Assembly: GCF_900119385.1 (NCBI RefSeq)
Contig: NZ_FPKO01000009.1
Location: 1,139,405-1,203,404 of the forward strand
Source of the DNA: Thermophilibacter mediterraneus
GTDB lineage: Bacteria; Actinomycetota; Coriobacteriia; Coriobacteriales; Atopobiaceae
Length of the DNA: 64,000 bases
Direction: 5' to 3'
This document shows, one piece after another, positions 1 through 8,023 of the stretch. How positions within the stretch are numbered: the stretch's first letter is position 1; each line of letters begins with the position of its first letter. The notes beneath the pieces were generated by a model, which worked only from the letters and a program-made list of their open reading frames with translations, was not told the DNA's origin and did no database searches. The translations under genes and the position numbers were made by a program.

Positions 1-789
1 CGCGCGGCTGCGGAGCTCGCGGCGGACCAACCCGTCGCCCCTGCCCTCGAGGCGCGTGACCTGACGCTCTCCTGGGACGGCGAGCACGTCGTCGTCCAGG
101 GCGTCGACGTGACGGTCGCCCCCGGGGAGGTCTGCTGCCTCGTGGGGCGCTCCGGCTGCGGCAAGACCACCATCCTGCACGCGCTCGCCGGCCTCACGAC
201 CCCCATGGCCGGCCGCGTCCTCCTGCACGGGGAGGACGTGACCGGCCGGCCGGGCCGCGTGAGCTACATGCTCCAGAAGGACCTGCTGCTGCCGAGCAGG
301 CGCATCATCGACAACGTGTGCCTGCCGCTCGTGCTCTCCGGCATGCGCCGCACCGAGGCCCGCGCCAAGGCGGCCCCGCTCTTCGAGCGCTTCGGCCTCG
401 CGGGGTGCGAGCTCAAGTGGCCGAGCGAGCTCTCCGGCGGCATGCGCCAGCGCGCGGCCTTCCTGCGCACCTACCTCATGGGGGCTGACGTGACGCTGCT
501 CGACGAGCCCTTCTCGGCCCTCGACGCCATCACGCGCGTCGAGGTGCGCCACTGGTTCGTCGACGTGGTCGCCGAGCTGGGGCTCTCGGCGCTCGTGATC
601 ACGCACGACGTGGACGAGGCCGTCTCGATGGCGAGCCGCGTCTACGTGCTCGCGGGGTCGCCCGCAGCCGGCGTGCCGAGCCGCGTCGTCGGCGAGGTGG
701 CCGTGACGCGCCCCGCGGGCGCGCCGAGCTTCGAGCTCACCGACGAGTACCTCGCCGCCAAGCGCGAGGTCATGGCGCTGCTGGGCTAG
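1..789 (+). CDS. NitT/TauT-type ABC transporter ATP-binding protein (5-prime truncated by window edge)
   Basis: The reading frame is open from base 1, so the true start lies outside the window. It shows all ABC ATPase motifs in order: Walker A (GRSGCGKTT, near base 150), Q-loop (MLQKD), signature (LSGGMRQR, near base 430), Walker B (VTLLDEPFSALD) and the H-loop (ITHDVDEA). The short length and the pattern after the D-loop resemble the SsuB/TauB/NrtD group, which energises import of nitrate, sulfonates or thiamine precursors. The substrate cannot be told because the permease and binding protein lie upstream. The protein should sit on the inner face of the membrane. The family assignment is firm, the substrate open. 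Confidence 0.85.
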   Translation, partial: RAAAELAADQPVAPALEARDLTLSWDGEHVVVQGVDVTVAPGEVCCLVGRSGCGKTTILHALAGLTTPMAGRVLLHGEDVTGRPGRVSYMLQKDLLLPSRRIIDNVCLPLVLSGMRRTEARAKAAPLFERFGLAGCELKWPSELSGGMRQRAAFLRTYLMGADVTLLDEPFSALDAITRVEVRHWFVDVVAELGLSALVITHDVDEAVSMASRVYVLAGSPAAGVPSRVVGEVAVTRPAGAPSFELTDEYLAAKREVMALLG

Positions 790-973
790 GCGGGGCGTCG
801 GGCGGGACCACGCTAGCGTGCGAGCGCCGCACCCAGCACGTGCCGCACCGACGTGCCTCGGGCATTGCCCCGCGCCAAACGCACGAAATCGGGGGCGAAG
901 CCGTGCGCTTGGGGCGGACTATGTCGAATCGCCGCGGGCGGCCCGCCAGGCCGGCTGCGGCGTATGGAAGGCG

Positions 974-1037
974 CGACCGCGCACACCTTCAAAATCAGAG
1001 CTCGTCTACACCCAAAACGCGAAGGTGTGCGCGGTCG
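974..1037. repeat. Intergenic palindrome, family D copy 1
   Basis: Perfect 17-bp arms (974-990 and 1021-1037, starting CGACCGCGCACACC) enclose a 30-base loop. The same arm sequence recurs at 6870-6933 with an unrelated loop, so this is a repeat family and not a one-off terminator. The rest of the 790-1195 gap holds no gene that I can support. The hairpin has no T-tract on either side. Confidence 0.8.
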
Positions 1038-1195
1038 GGCCACGACGAGCGCACGCTCCCGCCCGGCCGCGCGGGCGCGTCATGCTCGCGTAAGGCCCGC
1101 GTAATGCTCGCGCAAGGCTCGCCCCCGGCGCCCGCCCGCGCACCCTCCCCGGACGTATCGTTGTGGTAAGGATGCGTTCAGGTAGGGGAGGTGGC

Positions 1196-2344
1196 GTGGG
1201 AGCTCGAGCCAAGACGCTGATCGCCGGCGTGGCCCTCATCGTCGCCGCGGTCGTGGTGGCGGGTGCCATCGCGCTCCTGTCCGGCGAGTCGGGAGGGGGC
1301 TCCCCGTCCCCCGACCCCTCGACCGACCAGGCCGAGGAGCTCACCGTCGTCCGAGGGGTCATCGGCTCGGAGAAGGAGTCTCTCTTCGCCGACCCCGAGG
1401 CCCGGGCCATCTTCGCCCGCTACGGCCTCGACGTGCAGGTCACGACCTCGGGCTCCTGGGCCATGGCGGAGCGCCCCGGCATCGAGGAGGCGGACTTCGC
1501 CTCCCCCTCCTCGGAGATCGCCGCCGCGCACCTCGTCGACGTCCACGGGGACGCGGTCCTCTCCACCACCCGGCCCTTCTACTCTCCGCTCGCCCTGGCG
1601 ACGGGCGACGCCGCCCTCGACGTCCTGTCGCAGAACGGCATCGCGGAGCAGCGCGACGGCGTGTGGTACCTCGACATGGCGGCCTACCTCGACGCCGTGG
1701 CAGCGGGCAGGCGCTGGACGGACCTCGTCGGGTCGGACGCGTACCCCTCGAGCCGAAACGTCATGGTCACCACGACCGACGTGCGCTCCTCGAACTCGGC
1801 GCTCATGTACCTGTGCCTCGCAAGCTACGTGCTCAACGGCAACGCGGTCGTGACGAGCGAGGACGCCGCCCGGCGGCAGGCCTCCGACTCGCTCGCCCGC
1901 CTCTTCCTCGACCAGGGGTACTCGCAGTCGTCCTCCTCGGGGCCGTGGGAGTCCTTCCTCTCCAAGGGGCCCATGAACCAGCCGCTCACCCTCATCTACG
2001 AGAGCCAGTACCTCGAGGCGCAGATGAACGAGCCCGCCCGCGTGACCTCGTCCATGAGGATCTGCTACCCCTCGCCCACGATCTTCTCGGACCACGTGGT
2101 CGTGGCCTTCTCGGAGGCCGGCCAGCGGGTCCAGGACGTCCTCGAGAACGACGCCGACATGGCGCGCGTCATCGCGCGGCACGGCTTCAGGCTCAACGGC
2201 GCCAACTCGGCCGCCTTCGCCGAGACGGTGAGCGGGGCGTCCCTCACCGGGTACGCGGAGGACGGGACCTTCATCGACGCCGCGCAGGCCCCCAGCTACG
2301 AGGTGGCCGACGCCATGCTCCAGACCATCGAGGCGCTCTACTAG
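1196..2344 (+). CDS. Membrane-anchored extracellular substrate-binding-like protein of TelA cluster
   Basis: I chose the GTG at 1196 because AGGGGAGG stands four bases upstream; in-frame starts at 1163 and 1172 are possible. The 382-residue product begins with Ala-Arg-Ala-Lys and one hydrophobic segment (about residues 6-26), then a Ser/Gly/Pro-rich linker, so it is probably an outward-facing anchored protein. The rest looks like a periplasmic binding-protein fold without ABC partners next to it, for example the stretch LTLIYESQYLEAQM. It is followed after 18 bases by the VWA lipoprotein gene and so heads a four-gene operon ending in telA. Its ligand is unknown; the family is a judgement from overall pattern and position. 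Confidence 0.6.
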   Translation: MGARAKTLIAGVALIVAAVVVAGAIALLSGESGGGSPSPDPSTDQAEELTVVRGVIGSEKESLFADPEARAIFARYGLDVQVTTSGSWAMAERPGIEEADFASPSSEIAAAHLVDVHGDAVLSTTRPFYSPLALATGDAALDVLSQNGIAEQRDGVWYLDMAAYLDAVAAGRRWTDLVGSDAYPSSRNVMVTTTDVRSSNSALMYLCLASYVLNGNAVVTSEDAARRQASDSLARLFLDQGYSQSSSSGPWESFLSKGPMNQPLTLIYESQYLEAQMNEPARVTSSMRICYPSPTIFSDHVVVAFSEAGQRVQDVLENDADMARVIARHGFRLNGANSAAFAETVSGASLTGYAEDGTFIDAAQAPSYEVADAMLQTIEALY

Positions 2345-2362
2345 CGCGAGGGGAGAAGAACC

Positions 2363-3976
2363 ATGAGACCAGCACCCGTCCCGCGGCGCCACGCCCTCGT
2401 CGTCCTTCTCGCCCTGCTCTGCGCCATCGCGAGCGCGCTCGCGCTGCCCGCCTGCTCGGCGCCCGACGAGCCCGCTGACGACGCCCCCGCGACCCAGGGG
2501 GCGTCGGGCGGTGACGACCCCTCCGTCGACGGCGCCACGCTTCGCGTGCTCGCCGGGTCCGAGGTCAAGGACATGGAGGGCATCCTCGAGGACGCCCAGG
2601 ACGAGCTCGGCGTCACGGTCGAGCTCGAGTACATGGGCACGCTCGACGGCACGGAGGCCGTGATGGCGGGCGAGGGCGACTACGACGCCACGTGGTTCCC
2701 GTCCAACGCCTACATGTCGCTCTTCGACGAGAAGGGCTCGCTCGTGAGCCAGGAGACGTCGATCATGCGCACGCCCGTCGTGCTGGGCGTGCGGGCCGAT
2801 CGCGCCGCCGAGCTGGGCTGGGACGAGCGGAGCCCGACGTGGGCCGAGGTCGTCGACGCCGCCGCCTCGGGGGAGTTCCGCTACGGCATGTCGAGCCCGG
2901 TCTCGTCCAACAGCGGCTTCTCGGCGCTCGTGGAGCTCGCCACGGCGCTCTCGGGCACGGGTGCGGCCATCACCGCCGACGATGTCGAGGCGGTGGCCGC
3001 GGACCTCACGCGCTTCGCGCAGGGGCAGGCGCTCACGAGCGGCTCGTCGGGCTGGCTCATGGACGCCTACGGCAACGACCCCTCGGCGGTGGACGGCGTC
3101 TTCAACTACGAGTCCCTGGTCCTGGCGGACCCCGGCCTCGTCGAGGTGATCCCCCAGGACGGCGTCATCACCGCCGACTACCCGCTCACGCTGCTCTCGG
3201 GCCGTGGCGACCGGGCCGAGGCGGCCTACCGCGCGCTCGTGGACTACCTGCGGCGCGACGACGTCCAGCGGCGCATCGCCGACGAGACGCTGCGCCGGAC
3301 CGACGCCACCACGGCCGACGACGCCACGGAGGCCTTCGAGATCCCCTTCCCCAACCGCCTCGAGACGGTGAGGGCGCTGCTCTCGAGCTGGGTCTCCGAC
3401 GTGCGCAAGCCCGCCAACATGGTCTTCCAGATCGACACCTCGGGCTCGATGGAGGGTTCGCGGCTCGACTCCCTCAAGGCGGCGCTCGGCTCGCTCACGG
3501 ACACGGGCGCCGAGGGGACGGGCTCGCTTCTGACCTTCCAGCCGCGCGAGACGGTGCACTTCGTGGAGTTCGCCACCTCGGTCAAGGACGAGCGCGACAT
3601 CACGGTCGGCGAGGACGGGAACCTCTCCGACGTGGGCGACTACGTCCGGGGGCTCGTCGCGTCCGGCAGCACCGCGATCTACGGGACGCTCGAGCGCTCC
3701 CTCGAGCTTGCGGCACGGACCCGCTCCGACGCGAACGTGACCTCCGTCGTGCTCTTCTCGGACGGCGAGAACCTCGAGTCGCCGGACCTCGCCGCGTTCA
3801 GGTCATGGTACGAGGCCACGCCCGAGGTCCATGGCATCCCGGTGTACGCGATCTTGTTCGGCGAGGCGAGCAGGGACGAGATGGAGCAGCTCGCCGAGCT
3901 CACGGGCGGGCGCGTCTTCGACGCGGCGGACGGGGATCTCACCGCCGCCTTCAAGGAGATTCGCGGCTATCTGTAG
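2363..3976 (+). CDS. Lipoprotein with solute-binding and von Willebrand factor A domains
   Basis: The 537-residue protein has a lipoprotein signal peptide with lipobox LPAC near residue 30. Residues about 50-330 resemble an extracellular solute-binding domain (ATWFPSNAYMSL, FNYESLVL). A VWA domain follows from about residue 350 with an intact MIDAS motif DTSGS near residue 357, a Thr in GSTAIYG and the FSDGEN strand. This binding-protein plus VWA fusion is known from actinobacterial proteins encoded with TelA. It probably acts outside the membrane in a metal-dependent protein-protein contact. It lies between the anchored binding-like protein and the small membrane protein, in one operon. Confidence 0.75.
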   Translation: MRPAPVPRRHALVVLLALLCAIASALALPACSAPDEPADDAPATQGASGGDDPSVDGATLRVLAGSEVKDMEGILEDAQDELGVTVELEYMGTLDGTEAVMAGEGDYDATWFPSNAYMSLFDEKGSLVSQETSIMRTPVVLGVRADRAAELGWDERSPTWAEVVDAAASGEFRYGMSSPVSSNSGFSALVELATALSGTGAAITADDVEAVAADLTRFAQGQALTSGSSGWLMDAYGNDPSAVDGVFNYESLVLADPGLVEVIPQDGVITADYPLTLLSGRGDRAEAAYRALVDYLRRDDVQRRIADETLRRTDATTADDATEAFEIPFPNRLETVRALLSSWVSDVRKPANMVFQIDTSGSMEGSRLDSLKAALGSLTDTGAEGTGSLLTFQPRETVHFVEFATSVKDERDITVGEDGNLSDVGDYVRGLVASGSTAIYGTLERSLELAARTRSDANVTSVVLFSDGENLESPDLAAFRSWYEATPEVHGIPVYAILFGEASRDEMEQLAELTGGRVFDAADGDLTAAFKEIRGYL

Positions 3977-4042
3977 GCGAGGGCGGGCCGGCTCCGCCGA
4001 GGGCGGGCGCCGGGTCGGGCGAGGAGAGAGCGGGAGGGGTCG

Positions 4043-4708
4043 ATGCGGGGCGAGAGGGTCATGGCGATCGGGGTGTCCGTGGCGGTTCTCGCGGTCTTCT
4101 GCGCCGCCGCCCTTCTCGTCGCGGGCGTCGCTGCCCGCGTTGGGCTCGTCGCGGCGGGCGCCCTCATGTCGGCGGGGTCGTGGCTGCTGCTCACCTCGCT
4201 CAACATGCCGAGCCACGTGGCCGCCATCGACCTCGAGGCGCTCGTGGGCGCCGACCCCGCCCTCAAGGAGTCCGCGGAGGCCGTGAACGAGATGGCGGCG
4301 CGCATCGAGGGCGCGTGCGCGGCGGACGAGCCCCGGGGCATCGCCGCCGAGGCCGAGCCCCTCCGCGCCCTCGTGGCGTCCATGGTCGAGCTCGTGGGCC
4401 TGCCCGAGCTCGCGTCCGCCGGGGCGGAGGAGGACCGTCGCCTCGTGCTCTCGCTCGCGACGACCTGGCTGCCGGGCGCCTGGGAGCAGCTCGTCACCAA
4501 CGTGCGCTACCTCGGCTTCGGCGGGCGCGCGAGCTCTCGCGCGCGCCGCAACGTCACGGCGCTCGACGGGCAGTGCGCCGACGTGGCGGGCGCGCTCGAC
4601 CTCGTGCGCGCGCGCATCGTGGAGGGCGCCTCCACCCAGATCGAGACCGGCGCCGACTACCTGAGGCAGCGCCTCGGGCACCGCCCGAGCGAGCTCGACG
4701 TGAGCTGA
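4043..4708 (+). CDS. Small membrane protein of TelA cluster (XpaC-like position)
   Basis: The 221-residue product has two closely spaced hydrophobic segments (about residues 7-28 and 32-52) followed by a long, largely helical, cytoplasmic-looking part. It precedes telA by about 80 bases. In Bacillus-type loci an XpaC-family membrane protein precedes TelA, and this gene holds the same place and shape, but I see no diagnostic motif and do not assign the family. It may link the two extracellular proteins encoded upstream to cytoplasmic TelA. The upstream spacer carries GGAGAGAGCGGGAGGGG as ribosome-binding region. Confidence 0.5.
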   Translation: MRGERVMAIGVSVAVLAVFCAAALLVAGVAARVGLVAAGALMSAGSWLLLTSLNMPSHVAAIDLEALVGADPALKESAEAVNEMAARIEGACAADEPRGIAAEAEPLRALVASMVELVGLPELASAGAEEDRRLVLSLATTWLPGAWEQLVTNVRYLGFGGRASSRARRNVTALDGQCADVAGALDLVRARIVEGASTQIETGADYLRQRLGHRPSELDVS

Positions 4709-4789
4709 CGTCCCGCGTGCCCCGACCGCCTCGCGGCCGCGGGCGCGCCTGCCGCCCGACCCCACCTGCCCCCCATGAAAGGAGACCCC

Positions 4790-5980
4790 ATGTCCGATGA
4801 CCTTCTCAGCGCGCCCGACGACCGCTTCGACCTCGAGGCGACCCCGGCGCCCGAGCCGGTGCGCGTCGAGGGCGCGCTCTCGCAGGTGCCCGCCCCCGAC
4901 GCCGCGGAGCTCCGGCGCCTGAGCGACAACGCCGGCTCCTGGGTCGCGCGCGTGGCGACCCTGCCGCCCCAGAGCCTCGAGTTCAAGCAGGAGGTCGACG
5001 CCATCTACGAGGTGGGCGCCGACGCCTTCTGCGAGACCAGCAGCACCTCGAGCCGCTTCCTCGAGCAGTCCCTGGCTACGTCCAGGTCCGGGGGAGCGCA
5101 GCAGGAGGTCTCCAGGAGCCTCGTCGACCTGCGCAACGAGGTCGACGAGCTCGCGCCGGGCGAGGACACCTTCGCCGAGCGCCTGCTGGGGGCGCTGCCC
5201 CTCGCGAGTCGCGTGAGGCGCTACTTCCGGCGCTACGAGTCCAACCAGGGCCAGCTCAACGCGATTCTGCTCGCGCTCGGCAAGGGGCAGGACCTGCTGC
5301 GCAAGGACAACGCCGCCCTCAACGTGGAGCGGCGCAGCCTCTGGGGCAACCTCGGGACCCTGAGGCGCGCCTACGAGCTGCTGACCGGCATCGACGACGC
5401 TCTCGTGGAGCGCATCGAGCGCGAGCGGGCCGCGGGCAACGCCGAGCTCGCCGCCTCGCTCGAGCGCGACGCGCTGTTCGCCGTGCGCCAGCGCCGCCAG
5501 GACGTGCAGACCCAGGCGGCGGTGACCATCCAGGCCTACCTCTCGATGGGGATCATCCAGCAGAACAACGACCAGCTGGTCCGAGGCGTCGAGCGCGCCA
5601 AGACCACCACGGTGACCGCGCTGCGCACCGCCGTGATCGTCGCGCAGTCGCTCGAGAACCAGAAGCTCGTGCTCGACCAGATCGACGCCGTCAACAGGAC
5701 CACCGACGCCATGATCGACCGCACGAGCAAGCTGCTGCAGGAGAACTCCCTGCGCACGCAGCAGCAGGCCGTCTCGAGCGGCGTCTCGCCCGAGACGCTG
5801 AGGCGCGCATACGACGCGGTCTTCTCGACGCTCGACGGCATCGACAGGTTCCGCGAGCAGGCCAACGAGTCCTTTGCCAAGACGATCGACGTGCTGAGCG
5901 AGCAGCTGGAGCGGGCTCGCGACTACGCCGAGCGGATGAATCGCGACGGGGAGGGCGCCTCGCCGGAACCGGGGGAGTGA
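4790..5980 (+). CDS. telA: Toxic anion resistance protein, TelA family
   Basis: The start is the ATG at 4790, since AAAGGAG lies six bases before it; an in-frame ATG at 4775 overlaps that ribosome-binding site. The 396-residue protein is almost wholly alpha-helical and charged, with no signal or membrane segment. It fits the TelA/YaaN family in length and in conserved stretches near the C-terminus (LRRAYDAVFSTLDGID and FREQANESFAKTIDVL). TelA proteins are associated with tellurite and envelope-antibiotic tolerance by an unclear mechanism. As last gene of a four-gene cluster with two extracellular sensor-like proteins, it probably serves an envelope-stress function. Confidence 0.8.
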   Translation: MSDDLLSAPDDRFDLEATPAPEPVRVEGALSQVPAPDAAELRRLSDNAGSWVARVATLPPQSLEFKQEVDAIYEVGADAFCETSSTSSRFLEQSLATSRSGGAQQEVSRSLVDLRNEVDELAPGEDTFAERLLGALPLASRVRRYFRRYESNQGQLNAILLALGKGQDLLRKDNAALNVERRSLWGNLGTLRRAYELLTGIDDALVERIERERAAGNAELAASLERDALFAVRQRRQDVQTQAAVTIQAYLSMGIIQQNNDQLVRGVERAKTTTVTALRTAVIVAQSLENQKLVLDQIDAVNRTTDAMIDRTSKLLQENSLRTQQQAVSSGVSPETLRRAYDAVFSTLDGIDRFREQANESFAKTIDVLSEQLERARDYAERMNRDGEGASPEPGE

Positions 5981-6044
5981 CGCGACGGAGTGGGACACCG
6001 GGGACGGAGCGGTGACAATCCCCCCGTCCCCGTGTCATCACGTG

Positions 6045-6785
6045 TCACAGGGTCGTGACGCCGGCCGCGGCGAGCTCGTCGCGCACCGCGGCCCCGATCC
6101 GGTCGTCGGTGATCACGCAGACGTCCTTCTCGCCCAGCGCGAGCGGGACGGTCCCGTGGCGCCCGAACTTCTCGCTCTCCGTGAGGATGACGACGCGCTC
6201 GGCGTGCGACGCCATGTCGCGCACGGCCTGGGCGCGCATCTGGTCCGAGTTGGTGAAGCCGGTGCGCGTCGAGAAGCCGTCGGTCCCGGCGAAGAGCAGG
6301 TCGACGTAGAAGCCCTCGGCGCACGCCCTCACCATGGGCCCCACCATGACCTGGGCGTCCTTCTGGTAGATTCCGCCGAGGAGGACGACCTGGACGGTGG
6401 GGGCGTCGCGGACGTAGCCGGCGATGAAGGCGCTGTTGGTGACCACGGTGACGTCTCGCCCCGCCGCGGCGAGCTCGGCCACGAGCAGGGCGCAGCAGCT
6501 CCCGCTCTCCACCATGATGGTGTCGCCGTCGCGCACGAGCTCCGCCGCGCGGCGGGCGATCCGGCGCTTCTCCTCGTAGTGGTACGCGAGGCGCCCCTCC
6601 ACGTTGTCGGCGCTCCTGAGCACGGCCCACCCGTGCTCGCGGCGGATGAGGCCGCGCCGCTCGAGCTCGGTGAGGTCCTTGCGCATGGTCACCTGCGAGA
6701 CTCCGAGCACCTCGGCGAGCTCGGTCACCTCCACGCGCTCGCGCTCGGTCAGGATCTCGAGGATGCGGTTGGTGCGTGAGGGCAT
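6045..6785 (-). CDS. DeoR-family transcriptional repressor of the glycyl-radical sugar module
   Basis: The 246-residue protein has the typical DeoR layout: an N-terminal winged helix-turn-helix (about residues 5-57, with VTELAEVLGVSQVTMRKDL) and a C-terminal sugar-phosphate sensing domain (DGDTIMVESGSCCALL, VTNSAFIAGYV, FAGTDGFSTRTGFTN). AAAGGAGA stands six bases before the ATG. The gene follows the activase on the minus strand. Palindromic motifs in its own promoter reappear in the activase/enzyme divergent promoter, so it probably represses both units and is relieved by a phosphorylated sugar. The effector is not known. Confidence 0.88.
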   Translation of the reverse strand: MPSRTNRILEILTERERVEVTELAEVLGVSQVTMRKDLTELERRGLIRREHGWAVLRSADNVEGRLAYHYEEKRRIARRAAELVRDGDTIMVESGSCCALLVAELAAAGRDVTVVTNSAFIAGYVRDAPTVQVVLLGGIYQKDAQVMVGPMVRACAEGFYVDLLFAGTDGFSTRTGFTNSDQMRAQAVRDMASHAERVVILTESEKFGRHGTVPLALGEKDVCVITDDRIGAAVRDELAAAGVTTL

Positions 6786-6796
6786 GACAGTCTCCT

Positions 6797-6846
6797 TTGA
6801 ACGGTATCACGAAAGTATATCCGTTCAATTTGCTTTCGAACGAAAT
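6797..6846. promoter_or_regulatory. Probable DeoR operator and promoter of the deoR gene
   Basis: TTGAACGG (6797-6804) and CCGTTCAA (6821-6828) form an 8-bp inverted repeat, and TTTCGAACGAAAT (6834-6846) is a further dyad. On the minus strand a -10-like TATACT overlaps the inverted repeat. The core CGAACGAAA occurs again at 7925-7933 in the divergent promoter of the sugar genes, which points to one regulator for both. Confidence 0.6.
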
Positions 6847-6869
6847 TGCTTCAGAAAGACCCCTCCGAC

Positions 6870-6933
6870 CGACCGCGCACACCCTCCGTCCCGAGCCTGG
6901 ATTGGCCCCGAAACGGCAGGGTGTGCGCGGTCG
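6870..6933. repeat. Intergenic palindrome, family D copy 2
   Basis: Perfect 16-bp arms (6870-6885 and 6918-6933) start with CGACCGCGCACACCC, nearly identical to the arms at 974-1037, while the 32-base loop differs. It lies between the activase stop and the deoR promoter and may act as a transcription barrier for the minus-strand unit. Confidence 0.8.
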
Positions 6934-6944
6934 GGCGGGGTGCC

Positions 6945-7853
6945 CTAGAAGAAGGCGTCGACCCCCGCGTCCAGGTACGCCCGGCGAAACTCCTCCAGGT
7001 CCTCCTCGTGCAGGTTGGTCAGGCCGTGGAGGCGGTAGTCGCGCCCCAGCCGGTCGTACTTGCTCTCGCCGAAGTTGTGGAAGGGGAGGAGCTGCACGCG
7101 CGTCGCGCCCACCTCGCGCAGGCGATCGGCGAGGCGGCGCGCGTCGTCAACAGAGTCGTTGAAGCCCGGGATGACGGGCGTGCGCACGAGCACGTCCACC
7201 CCGCGCTCGATCGCGCGGCGCGTGTTTGCGAGGATGAGCTCGTTGGTGACGCCCGTGCCCTCGCGGTGCGCCGCGGCGTCCCAGTGCTTCATGTCGATGT
7301 AGGCGTGGTCCAGGAGCGCGCACACGCGATCGAAGTCGGCCGGGGCCACGTGCGCCGTGGTCTCCACGTTGGTGTCGACGCCCGCCTCGCGCAGCATCCC
7401 AAGCAGCTCGACGCAGAAGTCCGGCCAGGTGAGCGGCTCGCCGCCCGAGAGCGTGACCCCGCCTCCGCTCTGCTGGTAGAAGGGCTCGTCCTGCATGCAC
7501 TCCTCGAGGACGTCCCCCGTGGTCCGGGTGCGCCCGGCCACGCTGAGCGCGCGCCCGGGGCAGCCCGCGACGGCGGCGCCGGCCTCGGGGGACCCGGCGT
7601 CCACGGCGCGCACGTCCACGTGGCGCTTTCCGCCCGTCTGTGCCGCCGGGGCCCCGGGGCACGCGGCGAGGCACGCCCCGCACCCCACGCAGCCCTTCTC
7701 GTCCCACTCGAGCTGGGGCGCCCGGGCCTGGCTCTCGGGGTTGGAGCACCAGTAGCAGCGCAGCGGGCACCCCTTGAGGAAGACCACGGTCCGGATGCCC
7801 GGCCCGTCGTCGAGGCTGAACTTCTGGACGTTGAACACGGTTGCGGACTGCAT
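6945..7853 (-). CDS. Glycyl-radical enzyme activating enzyme (radical SAM)
   Basis: The 302-residue protein carries the radical SAM motif as C29-x3-C33-x2-C36 (GCPLRCYWC) after the DDGPGIRT stretch shared by activases of the pyruvate formate-lyase activase type. An inserted ferredoxin-like segment has C55, C58, C61 and C65 (CVGCGACLAAC); a second auxiliary set is less clear, with one further Cys in AGCPGRAL. LSGGEPL binds SAM. It should install the glycyl radical on the enzyme encoded divergently at 8024. AGGAGGAGC precedes the ATG. The deoR gene lies downstream on the same strand. Confidence 0.9.
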   Translation of the reverse strand: MQSATVFNVQKFSLDDGPGIRTVVFLKGCPLRCYWCSNPESQARAPQLEWDEKGCVGCGACLAACPGAPAAQTGGKRHVDVRAVDAGSPEAGAAVAGCPGRALSVAGRTRTTGDVLEECMQDEPFYQQSGGGVTLSGGEPLTWPDFCVELLGMLREAGVDTNVETTAHVAPADFDRVCALLDHAYIDMKHWDAAAHREGTGVTNELILANTRRAIERGVDVLVRTPVIPGFNDSVDDARRLADRLREVGATRVQLLPFHNFGESKYDRLGRDYRLHGLTNLHEEDLEEFRRAYLDAGVDAFF

Positions 7854-7909
7854 GGCGGCTCCTCCTGCGTCGGCGGCTGGGCGGGCGAGCGGTTCCTATC
7901 GTCGGCTCA

Positions 7910-7951
7910 ATGGTAGTGAACTTACGAACGAAAGTAAATCGTATTACGAAC
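7910..7951. promoter_or_regulatory. Operator sites in the divergent activase/enzyme promoter
   Basis: TTACGAAC occurs at 7922-7929 and again at 7944-7951, 22 bp apart (two helical turns). The first copy extends to the dyad-like TTACGAACGAAAGTAA (7922-7937) and shares CGAACGAAA with the deoR promoter. A minus-strand promoter for the activase can be read here (-35 TTTACT at 7938-7933, -10 TACCAT at 7915-7910, 17-bp spacer), with the operator between its hexamers. Confidence 0.55.
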
Positions 7952-7952
7952 A

Positions 7953-7981
7953 TTGACAGCGGTTCTTCTCGCTGATATAAC
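7953..7981 (+). promoter_or_regulatory. Sigma-70 type promoter of the glycyl-radical enzyme gene
   Basis: A consensus -35 TTGACA (7953-7958) is followed after exactly 17 bp by TATAAC (7976-7981). It is the best promoter match in the window. The repeat TTACGAAC lies directly upstream of the -35 box, where a DeoR protein could block polymerase. Confidence 0.75.
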
Positions 7982-8023
7982 GATCATTGTAGGCAAGACG
8001 TCCCAGGAGAAGGGGAGTCCCAG

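Noticed and set aside
1178-3559. Very long minus-strand open frame (793 codons) opposite the TelA cluster, and similar long frames at 59323-63984 and 7922-10948
   Set aside because: They mirror codon positions of real plus-strand genes in G+C-rich DNA, lack ribosome-binding sites and give low-complexity Arg/Gly/Val/His-rich products without domains.
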